A stretch of 64,000 nt of DNA, from contig NZ_JADOVI010000010.1 of assembly GCF_015752155.1 (NCBI RefSeq), forward strand, positions 99,506 to 163,505, given 5' to 3'. A program made the position numbers and the translations under genes. This document shows positions 1 to 7,026 of this stretch, one piece after another. Under the pieces are notes generated by a model that ran no database searches, was not told where the DNA came from, and saw only the letters and a list, made by a program, of their open reading frames with translations. How positions within the stretch are numbered: the first letter of the stretch is position 1; every line of letters begins with the position of its first letter. The stretch is from Cryobacterium sp. MP_M3. GTDB lineage: Bacteria; Actinomycetota; Actinomycetes; Actinomycetales; Microbacteriaceae.

Positions 1-154
1 CGGCCGAACCGCGATGGCCCGCGAGGGTCGGGGTCTGCGCTCACTCCCCAACCGGTGCATCTGTGAGCCACACGGTCCTCCCTTGAGATAGACGGAGGAT
101 TCGGCAGGATATGCGCGCCACGCCGGTGTCATCGGTGTCCGGGAGGCGCTTGTC

Positions 155-184
155 GCCAGTGCCAGTGCCAGTGCCCGTGCACGT
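155..184. repeat. hexamer tandem repeat
   Basis: Three exact GCCAGT units are followed by two variants, GCCCGT and GCACGT, in register. It lies in the gene-free parS region. It looks like neutral simple sequence and I assign no function. Confidence 0.6.
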
Positions 185-409
185 GCTGTTGGGTGATCCA
201 CTCAGGTGTGGTTTCACTCTGCGGCCTCACCAGGCAGGCGTGGACGCGGTTCTCGGTCGCGCTGAGGCCGAATGTGGTCGTGAGGCGTCTGGACGGCTGC
301 GGTGGCTGTCATCGCGCAGGTCGTCGCGCGAGCACCGGCGGATTACCAGGCCGTGGCGCGCCTCCCGATGTGACCTGTGAAGGTGGCTTCGGTGACCGCG
401 GAGGCCCCG

Positions 410-470
410 GTGACCTTGGTGACCTTGGTGACGTCGAAGGCTTCGGTATGCGCGGGAGTGTGCGCGGGAG
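410..470. repeat. short direct repeats, 9-bp and 12-bp periods
   Basis: Two exact GTGACCTTG units and a degenerate third occupy 410-436. TGCGCGGGAG follows twice (449-458 and 461-470). The repeats sit between the expected parB end and the first parS site. They suggest an unconstrained stretch that changes by slippage. Confidence 0.55.
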
Positions 471-626
471 TTTATAGCCCGGGGATTGGATCAGCTTCTG
501 ATTCGGGCGGCGGGTGCCACCTGTGCCTTCTGTCAGCATGTGCGGGGACTGCAGGGCGTCGGAAGCCTCTCTGCCCGGCTGCGCCGGTGAGAGGATCATC
601 AGGGCCAGGGTTGGCGGAGAGGATCA

Positions 627-642
627 TGTTTCACGTGAAACG
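627..642. promoter_or_regulatory. parS centromere site (ParB binding)
   Basis: TGTTTCACGTGAAACG matches the bacterial parS consensus at 15 of 16 bases. The inner 14 bases (628-641) form a perfect palindrome. ParB binds parS and loads, with CTP, onto the origin region for ParA-driven segregation. A second site lies 779 bp to the right and parAB is expected next to the left edge. Confidence 0.93.
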
Positions 643-1405
643 TCGGTCCCGGGAATCCATCAGGACCGCGCAGTCCTCTCCTGCGGACCACCGGACGGAC
701 GCTGCGGCCTATCGGTTAGGGTCCAGAACCAGGACGGTCAGACGGCGGGTACGCTGTGAAAGCCGTCCACCAGGCCCAGCGCGGTTCCCCGTCGGATCTC
801 CCGGTCACTCGTGTAGTCGGCCCGGCGCTCCGGCGGCGCCGCACAGGAGTCTCAACGTCACTGCCGGTGCCGGCACGTCATCGACGATGCGTAGGAGCAG
901 GGCCGGGCGATCGCCTGGGGGTTTTGGCCGGTGAGTGGTTCCGTCGTCCGGAAGGTGCTGGCCGACTGAGTGCACGTTTCACCACGGAGTATTCGCCATA
1001 TCATCGCACCCTCAGAGTCGGTCCCACCCGTTGAGTCCCCCGCGCGACTCGGACCGGCACGACACTCGGCAGGCCAAACGTCGACCCAGGGGCGGGGCTT
1101 TCACATAGGAATGAGTGCGGAGTGACGTGCGAGACGTCCCCGGGGTGTGTTCCGGTGGACAGGACACCTCGCCCTCCGAATTCGCCCGGGGGTGCCTCTC
1201 TGGCTGGGAAGCTGGGGAATGCTCAGCGGAGAGCTGATTTGGGGTCGATAATGGGCGAAAAACGCCCGGCACGGAATCCCGGAACTGGTCATAGGATCGA
1301 TCCTGACGACGTGAAAATCGCTCTTTTGAGGACTTTATCTGCCTGTTCCGGGTGAAAAGTGAGCCGTCGTCGAGGAGCCCTTGGTCGTCGACCGATGACC
1401 GTGAA

Positions 1406-1421
1406 TGTTTCACGTGAAACC
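1406..1421. promoter_or_regulatory. parS centromere site (ParB binding)
   Basis: TGTTTCACGTGAAACC differs from consensus only in the last base and has the same perfect 14-bp core palindrome (1407-1420). It lies 19 bp beyond the 3' end of the ddl-like gene, in a non-coding position like the first site. Confidence 0.93.
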
Positions 1422-1440
1422 AGTCGGAGATCGAGGGTCC

Positions 1441-2397
1441 TCAGCTCTCGGCGAGTGCCGCGCGGGCGAGTGCTTCGTAGACCGAACCGAGTGACTGCCC
1501 CGATGCCTCGATCGTCTGCGGGACCAGGCTGGTCTCGGTCAGGCCGGGGAGGACGTTGGCCTCGAGGAACCAGGGGGTGCCGTCGTCGTCGACGATGAGG
1601 TCGATCCGGGAGATGTGTCGGAGGCCGAGGAGTGCGTGCACGGCTACGGCGGTTTCGGCGACCCGGGCGGCCGTCTCAGGAGAGATCCGGGCGGGGGTGT
1701 AGAAGAGGGTGTCGCCGGCGTTGTACCTTGCCTCGAAACTGTAGACGCCGACGAGTGGGACGATTTCCACGGCCGGAAGCGCGGTGGGTCCGTCACCCGT
1801 GTCGATCACGGTCACGGCGAGTTCGGTGCCGGTGACCTTCTCTTCCACGAGCGCGATGGACGCATAGGTGTACGCGTCGACCATCGCGCGCGGCAGCTCT
1901 GCCGAGGTCTCGACGATGGTGACGCCCTGGGCTGAACCGCCTTCCGCGGGCTTGACGACCAAGGGGGTGGGCAGCGCGGAGAGGACGTGTTCGAGCACGC
2001 TCGCGGCGCCGAGGTCGCGGAAAGTTTCTTTGGACAGGGCGATCCAGTCGGGCGTCGGGAAACCGGCCCGCCGCACGAGTTCCTTCGCCGTCGGCTTGGA
2101 CCAGGCGAGTGCCGCAGGTCCGCCTCGCGAACCGACGTGAGGTATCCCGGTCGTCTCAAGGAGAGCGAGGAGAGCGCCGTCTTCGCCGGTCGCACCGTGC
2201 ACGACCGGCCAGATCACGTCGGGGTGGCGGTGCGTGAGGTCGGCGAGCAGACCGGCCTGCGGGTCGAGTACGGTCACGGTGTGTCCCCGGCTCGTGAGGG
2301 CGTCCGCGACCCGACGTCCGGAACGGAGTGAGACGTCGCGTTCGTGCGAGATCCCCCCGGCGAGGACGATGATATCAAGTGCCGCTAATTCGCTCAT
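1441..2397 (-). CDS. D-alanine--D-alanine ligase family protein
   Basis: An ATP-grasp ligase of the Ddl family (318 aa; the family is usually about 305-370 aa). These enzymes join two D-alanines for peptidoglycan precursors in the cytoplasm. Visible motifs are the N-terminal AGGISHERDVSLRSG, VVHGATGEDG, the ATP-binding KPAEGGSAQGV and the C-terminal metal/phosphate segment around EANVLPGLTETSLVP. An AAGGAAA ribosome site precedes the ATG. It lies 40 nt after the aminotransferase gene, so the two are probably cotranscribed. Whether it is the main Ddl or a paralog with another acceptor cannot be told from this window, so I give no symbol. Confidence 0.85.
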   Translation of the reverse strand: MSELAALDIIVLAGGISHERDVSLRSGRRVADALTSRGHTVTVLDPQAGLLADLTHRHPDVIWPVVHGATGEDGALLALLETTGIPHVGSRGGPAALAWSKPTAKELVRRAGFPTPDWIALSKETFRDLGAASVLEHVLSALPTPLVVKPAEGGSAQGVTIVETSAELPRAMVDAYTYASIALVEEKVTGTELAVTVIDTGDGPTALPAVEIVPLVGVYSFEARYNAGDTLFYTPARISPETAARVAETAVAVHALLGLRHISRIDLIVDDDGTPWFLEANVLPGLTETSLVPQTIEASGQSLGSVYEALARAALAES

Positions 2398-2437
2398 GAT
2401 CAGGGTTTTTCCTTGCTCTGTCCGGTGGGGTCGTGGT

Positions 2438-3757
2438 CTAGGAGATGTCGGGTGGCGGCGAACTGAACCGCGAGTTCTCCCGGAGCGGATTCAAGGATCC
2501 GGTCCCCGCAAAGGTATCGAGAAGGTCGAGTTCATCGCGGATCACCGTGGCCAGGCGACGTATGCCAATTCGGATATGTTCCGGTGTCGGATAGCAGAAG
2601 GATAGGCGCATGTTCTGGCGTCCATCGCCGTCCGCGAAGAACGCCGTGCCTGGCGTGTACGCCACGAGCTCCTTGACGGCCCGCGGAAGCATGGCCTTCG
2701 AGTCGAGGCGGTCGGGAAGGGTCACCCAGACGTAGAAGCCGCCGTTCGGATTGGTCCAGGTCAACTCGGGCAGGTACTCGTCCAGGGCGCTGAGCAGGGC
2801 GTTCTTCCGCTCGTGGTAGACGCCCCGGAAGGTGTTGATCTGGCCCTTCCAGTCGGCGCTGGAGAGGTATTCGGAGATCACGAGCTGGCTGAAGGAACTC
2901 GGCGAGAGCACTGCGGCTTCATTGGCGAGCACGAGCTTCTCACGGATGGCGTGGGGCGCGAGCGCCCAGCCCACGCGGAAGCCAGGGGCGAGGGTCTTGG
3001 AGAAGGTGCCCAGGTAGACGACGCCGTCTTGTTCGAGGGAACGCATCGCATCCGGGGCCGGCTGGTCGAAGTAGAGGAGGCCGTACGGGTTGTCTTCGAG
3101 CACGAGGATGTCGTTCCGGCGGCAGATCTCCAGGATCTCGACGCGACGGGCCCAGCTCAGGGTCACGCCGGCCGGGTTGTGGAAGTTCGGGATCGTGTAG
3201 AGGAACTTGATCGTCTTGCCGGCTGCCCGAACGCTGGTGATGTGCTCCCGCAGTGCCGCCGGGATGAGGCCGTGCTCGTCCATGGGGACATGGTCGACCT
3301 CGGCCTGGTACGACTTGAAGATCACCATGGCGGTGACGTAGCTGGGGCCCTCGGAGAGCACGACGTCGCCCGGGTCGAGGAAGAGTTTGCTGACGAGCTC
3401 CAGGGCGTGCTGGGAGCCGGTCGTGACGACCACGTCATCGGCGTGGGCTCGGATGCCTTCCAGTGCCATCACCTCGAGGATCTGCTCCCGAAGAACGGGA
3501 ACGCCCTGACCGGATCCGTATTGCAGCGCCGTGGGGCCCTGTTCGCGCATGACGCGGCCCATGGCGTTGATCACGAGGTCGGGCGGCAGGGCCGCCACGA
3601 ACGGCATGCCACCGGCGAGGGAGACCACCTCGGGGCGGGAGGCCACGGCGAAGAGGGCCCTGACCTCGGAGGCGCGCAGCCCCGCGGCTCGCTCGGCGTA
3701 GTGGTGGTACCACGGGTCGAGATTGTTGCCGGTCTGGGGTGAACCCTGTCCTGTCAC
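2438..3757 (-). CDS. PLP-dependent aminotransferase, class I/II (2-aminoadipate transaminase-like)
   Basis: A fold-type I aminotransferase of about 439 aa, resembling the catalytic half of MocR/LysN proteins but without a GntR DNA-binding domain. The internal aldimine lysine lies in TFSKTLAPGFRVGW. The NFHNPAG and ED-NPYG motifs are also present. The longest frame begins with TTG at 3784, but that codon overlaps a TACGAT -10 hexamer, so it should not be transcribed. I therefore start at GTG 3757, preceded by GGAAG at a 4-nt gap. It is followed by the ddl-like gene in an apparent operon. The substrate is unknown. Confidence 0.85.
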   Translation of the reverse strand: MTGQGSPQTGNNLDPWYHHYAERAAGLRASEVRALFAVASRPEVVSLAGGMPFVAALPPDLVINAMGRVMREQGPTALQYGSGQGVPVLREQILEVMALEGIRAHADDVVVTTGSQHALELVSKLFLDPGDVVLSEGPSYVTAMVIFKSYQAEVDHVPMDEHGLIPAALREHITSVRAAGKTIKFLYTIPNFHNPAGVTLSWARRVEILEICRRNDILVLEDNPYGLLYFDQPAPDAMRSLEQDGVVYLGTFSKTLAPGFRVGWALAPHAIREKLVLANEAAVLSPSSFSQLVISEYLSSADWKGQINTFRGVYHERKNALLSALDEYLPELTWTNPNGGFYVWVTLPDRLDSKAMLPRAVKELVAYTPGTAFFADGDGRQNMRLSFCYPTPEHIRIGIRRLATVIRDELDLLDTFAGTGSLNPLRENSRFSSPPPDIS

Positions 3758-3783
3758 GTCACTTCCGTTCTGGTGTGGCTTCA

Positions 3784-3789
3784 ATCGTA
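3784..3789 (-). promoter_or_regulatory. -10 hexamer of the aminotransferase/ddl-like operon
   Basis: TACGAT on the minus strand lies 26 nt before the chosen GTG start at 3757. I cannot identify a matching -35. Its position argues against the upstream TTG start. Confidence 0.45.
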
Positions 3790-3875
3790 GGCGGTGTCAC
3801 GCGGAGGCCCGTCCTCGCGACGCCTTCCCGCGAGCGTACAGGGCCAGTCGGGCCAGGGCGGAACCCGGGTATGAC

Positions 3876-3907
3876 AAGACCCGCCCGGCTGGTGCCGGGC
3901 GGGTCTT
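3876..3907 (-). terminator. intrinsic terminator after trxA
   Basis: Perfect 13-bp inverted arms (3876-3888 and 3895-3907) surround a 6-nt loop, 33 bp beyond the trxA stop. The arm ends in TCTT on the minus strand but no long U tract follows, as is common in high-GC actinobacteria. Confidence 0.75.
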
Positions 3908-3939
3908 CAGGCGTGTCGGCCTGGCGGCCGATGAGAGGC

Positions 3940-4263
3940 CTAGGCCAGGTATGCGGCCAGGTCGGCCACGAGGGCGACCTTGGGCTTGGCGCCGATGACG
4001 GTCTTGACGACCTCACCCTTCTGGAACACCTTCATCGCGGGGATGGAGGTGATCTGGTACTTCGCGGCCAGGGCCGGGAAGTCGTCGACGTTGAGCTTGA
4101 CGATGTCGATCTTGTCGGCGTTCTCACTCGCGATCTGGTCGAGGATCGGGCTGACGGCGCGACACGGGCCACACCACTCGGCCCAGAAGTCGACCAGAAC
4201 GGTCTTTTCGTTGTTGATGACTTCCTGGTCGAAAGTCGCGTCGGTAACGGCGCGTGCAGACAT
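3940..4263 (-). CDS. trxA: thioredoxin
   Basis: A 107-aa cytoplasmic thioredoxin, the normal family length. The active site W30-C-G-P-C34 is intact, and the cis-proline segment TSIPAMKVF is present. It takes electrons from TrxB and reduces protein disulfides. It lies 11 nt after trxB, so the two form one transcription unit, most likely driven by the SigR/SigH-type promoter upstream of trxB. An AAGGAG ribosome site precedes the ATG. Confidence 0.97.
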   Translation of the reverse strand: MSARAVTDATFDQEVINNEKTVLVDFWAEWCGPCRAVSPILDQIASENADKIDIVKLNVDDFPALAAKYQITSIPAMKVFQKGEVVKTVIGAKPKVALVADLAAYLA

Positions 4264-4274
4264 GTAGTTGCTCC

Positions 4275-5249
4275 TTAGTTGGTGACTGTTACGAGTTCGG
4301 TCTCGCCGGCGTCAGCCAGCAGGTCCGCGGGAAGGGAGGCGAGGTAGTGCTCGGCGTCGAGCGCGGCGACGGTGCCGGATGCGGCGGCCGTCACGGCCTG
4401 GCGGTAGGTCGGGTCGATGACGTCGCCGGCGGCGAAGACGCCGGTCTGGCTGGTCTTGGACGAGCGGCCGGCGACGGCGATGGTGCCCTCGGGGGTCAGG
4501 TCGAGCTGGGCGTGCACGAGGTGCGTGCGCGGGTCGTTGCCGATGGCGACGAAGACGCCGCCGACCGGGAGACTGGTCTCCTCCCCGGACACGGTGTTGC
4601 GCAGGCGCAAGCCGTCGACGGCTTCGGCGCCGGTGATGCCGACGACCGCGGAGTTCCAGACGAATTCAATCTTCGGGTTGGCGAATGCCCGCTCCTGCAT
4701 GATCTTCGAGGCACGGAGCGTGTCTTTGCGGTGCACGACATAGACCTTGCTGGCGAATCGGGTCAGGAAGGTGGCTTCCTCCATGGCTGAGTCACCGCCG
4801 CCGATCACGGCGATGGTCTTCTCCTTGAAGAAGAATCCATCGCAGGTTGCACACCAGGAGACACCTCGACCGGACAGGCGTTCTTCGTCGGGAAGGCCGA
4901 GCTTGCGGTATGCGGAACCGGTGGCGAAGATCACGGCCAGGGCCTCGTGGGTCTCGCCGGAACCGAGCGTGACGGTCTTGGTCGGCCCGGTCAGTTCGAG
5001 TTCCGTGACGTCGTCGTAGACGACCTCGGTGCCGAAGCGTTCGGCCTGCTCCTGCATCTTGGCCATCAGTTCCGGGCCCTGGATGCCCTCGGGGAACCCG
5101 GGGAAGTTCTCGACCTCGGTCGTGTTCATCAGTTCACCGCCGGCCTCGACGGAGCTGGCGATCAGCAGGGGCTTGAGGTTGGCGCGTGCGGCGTAGATGG
5201 CGGCCGTGAAACCGGCCGGTCCTGAGCCGATGATGATGATCTGGCGCAC
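4275..5249 (-). CDS. trxB: thioredoxin-disulfide reductase
   Basis: An NADPH-dependent flavoprotein of 324 aa that reduces thioredoxin. The FAD-binding GSGPAG is at the N-terminus, the redox motif is C-A-T-C in WCATCDG, and the NADPH-binding GGGDSA follows. The open frame extends upstream to 5315. I chose the GTG at 5249 because AAGGAG lies 8 nt before it and because homologs begin at this point ([13 protein letters not shown]). It forms an operon with trxA and has a stress-type promoter upstream. Confidence 0.96.
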   Translation of the reverse strand: MRQIIIIGSGPAGFTAAIYAARANLKPLLIASSVEAGGELMNTTEVENFPGFPEGIQGPELMAKMQEQAERFGTEVVYDDVTELELTGPTKTVTLGSGETHEALAVIFATGSAYRKLGLPDEERLSGRGVSWCATCDGFFFKEKTIAVIGGGDSAMEEATFLTRFASKVYVVHRKDTLRASKIMQERAFANPKIEFVWNSAVVGITGAEAVDGLRLRNTVSGEETSLPVGGVFVAIGNDPRTHLVHAQLDLTPEGTIAVAGRSSKTSQTGVFAAGDVIDPTYRQAVTAAASGTVAALDAEHYLASLPADLLADAGETELVTVTN

Positions 5250-5309
5250 GCGGGGAACTCCTTCGACTGGTGGGGGCAGGGCAGTGGTGACTTGCCTCGC
5301 TGCCGGGTA

Positions 5310-5336
5310 CAACACATCCTAATCGGATGCTATTCC
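5310..5336 (-). promoter_or_regulatory. SigR/SigH-type ECF promoter of trxB-trxA
   Basis: On the minus strand GGAAT (5336-5332) is followed by exactly 18 nt and GTTG (5313-5310). This fits the GGGAAT-N18-GTTG consensus of Streptomyces SigR and the related mycobacterial SigH, sigma factors that drive thiol-stress genes including trxBA. A housekeeping-like TAGGAT (5321-5316) lies inside the spacer. Confidence 0.75.
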
Positions 5337-5409
5337 GCGCCCCGGCTGCGTCCACAGCGCGCACACAGCCGGGCTGGGGGCGGTCGGCGCCGGTTCGACC
5401 GGAAGCCGG

Positions 5410-7026
5410 TCAGCGCCGGAGGCGGGCGAAGACCGGGGCGAGGAAGCCGCGCAGTTCGTCGCTGCGCATCAGCAGGAGCAGTCCGAAGTAGACGACCGAC
5501 ATGGATGCGCCGATGACCAGCATCACGGCAATGGCCTGCGCCTTGCCCGACAGGGCGAAGCCGTTCTCGTGCGTGCCACCGAGAACGACGAGCAGAACGA
5601 GGCCGAGCACGATCGGGGGAACCGCCGCCACGAGGTACTTGACCAGGCTGCGCACGATGCGGCTGCCGTCGATCCCGCCGAGCCGCCGGCGCAGCAGCCA
5701 GGCGGCCAACCCGGCCTGGGCGATCCCGGACACCGTGACCGTGAGGGCGATGCCCGCCGCGATCCACGCGCTCGGCAGGAAGGCGCAGGCGAGCACTCCG
5801 ATGATGACGAGGACGACCTGGAACAGGGTGAAGAAGAACGGCGTGCGGGTGTCGCCGAGCGCGTAGAACGTGCGTTGGACGACGAAGAGTACGCAGAAGG
5901 CGACCAGGCCGATCACGTAGGCGACGATCACGTTGCCGATGCCCTGCACCTGGCCGAACCGGGAGACGAAGACCGCGGCGAACGGGTAGGCGCAGACGGC
6001 GATCACGGCGGAGGCCAGCACGATGATCAGGGTCGTTCCGCGGATGGCGGATGAGGCATCCGTGCGCACCAGGTCGAGCTTGCCGACCGCTGCGTGCTCG
6101 CTCATCCGGGTGAAGTAGGCCGTGGCGACCGAGACGGTGATCACCGAATGGGGCAGCATGAAGATCAGCCACGCCGTGTTCAACACTGCGACGGATGCGT
6201 CGGTGTCGCCGGCCAGCGTGACCACCCGTGTCTCGACGATGCCGGCGACGGTGGTCAGCAGCAGCATTCCGAAGGTCCAGCTCGCCATCTTGCCTGCCGC
6301 GCCGAGGCCGACCCCGCGGAAGTGGAAGTCCGGACGGAAGCGCAGTCCGATCCGGTGCCAGAAGTAGAACAGCACGACCGCCTGCAGCACCACGCCGAGT
6401 GTGGCGCTTCCCGCCAGAAGAGCGATCATCACCGGGGTGAACTCGCCGGCCTGGCGCACGCCGTCCGGGTCGGCGCCGTAGAGCACGGCGAACACGACCA
6501 GGCCGGCGATCGCGACGACGTTGTTGAGCACAGGCACCCAGGTGAACGGGCCGAACGACTTGCGGGCGTTGAGCACCTCGCCCAGCACCGTGTACAGGCC
6601 GTAGAAGAAGATCTGAGGCAGGCACCAGAACGCGAAAGCGGTGGCCAGCGCCAGCGCCCCGGGCTTCATGTTCGGCGCGTAGAGCAGGGTCAGGACCGGG
6701 GCGAGCGCCGTGGCAACGACGGTCGTGACGCCGACGATGACGAGGGCGAGGGTGACGAGCTTGTTGATGTAGGCCGTGCCGCCGTCGGCGTGCAGGCTCG
6801 CCCGCACAATCTGGGGCACCAGCACCGCCGTCAGCACACCGCCGGCGACGATCACGTACACGGTGTTCGGCAGCTGGTTGGCGACGGCGAACGCGTTGGT
6901 GCTCTGGCCGACCTGGCCGATCACGCCGGCGAGCACGATCAGTTTGATGAAGCCGAGGATGCGGGACACGATCGTGCCCGAGGCCAGGAACGCGCTCGCG
7001 CGTCCGATGCTGCCGGTCTTAGGCAT
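5410..7026 (-). CDS. murJ: lipid II flippase MurJ (MviN family)
   Basis: A polytopic membrane protein of about 538 aa from the MOP exporter superfamily, with roughly 14 hydrophobic segments. It flips lipid II across the membrane for wall synthesis. The N-terminal part, with the family-typical SRILGFIK and the segment NAFAVANQLPN, is clear. The open frame extends far upstream in low-complexity sequence. I start at ATG 7026 (MPKTGSIGRASAF), which overlaps the stop of the DUF6049 gene by 8 nt, so translation is probably coupled. It lacks the C-terminal kinase-like extension of some mycobacterial homologs. Confidence 0.94.
   Translation of the reverse strand: MPKTGSIGRASAFLASGTIVSRILGFIKLIVLAGVIGQVGQSTNAFAVANQLPNTVYVIVAGGVLTAVLVPQIVRASLHADGGTAYINKLVTLALVIVGVTTVVATALAPVLTLLYAPNMKPGALALATAFAFWCLPQIFFYGLYTVLGEVLNARKSFGPFTWVPVLNNVVAIAGLVVFAVLYGADPDGVRQAGEFTPVMIALLAGSATLGVVLQAVVLFYFWHRIGLRFRPDFHFRGVGLGAAGKMASWTFGMLLLTTVAGIVETRVVTLAGDTDASVAVLNTAWLIFMLPHSVITVSVATAYFTRMSEHAAVGKLDLVRTDASSAIRGTTLIIVLASAVIAVCAYPFAAVFVSRFGQVQGIGNVIVAYVIGLVAFCVLFVVQRTFYALGDTRTPFFFTLFQVVLVIIGVLACAFLPSAWIAAGIALTVTVSGIAQAGLAAWLLRRRLGGIDGSRIVRSLVKYLVAAVPPIVLGLVLLVVLGGTHENGFALSGKAQAIAVMLVIGASMSVVYFGLLLLMRSDELRGFLAPVFARLRR

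Larger units (their letters stand above)
1..1440. other. gene-free region downstream of the expected parB, carrying two parS sites
   Basis: No open reading frame here has a convincing start, a codon pattern like the neighbours, or a recognisable product. The reading frames present are low-complexity, Arg/Pro/Gly-rich and overlap on both strands. The stretch holds two parS palindromes and short tandem repeats. By the conserved order of this locus, parB should end just left of base 1 reading rightward, and the ddl-like gene converges from the right. A real small gene cannot be excluded, but I see no support for one. Confidence 0.6.

Noticed and set aside
976..982. GTTTCAC, a parS half-site
   Set aside because: The other half (CACGGAG) does not match, so it is not a palindrome; chance occurrence.
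111..1413. Several 60-185-residue reading frames on both strands
   Set aside because: Low-complexity, mutually overlapping, no conserved-looking motif, no ribosome site or -10/start grammar. The region is better explained as a parS spacer.
3758..3784. TTG start nine codons upstream for the aminotransferase
   Set aside because: It overlaps the TACGAT -10 hexamer and would lie upstream of the transcript.
5250..5315. N-terminal extension of trxB to the first ATG
   Set aside because: It includes part of the SigR-type promoter region, is absent from TrxB proteins in style, and the GTG at 5249 has an ideally spaced AAGGAG.
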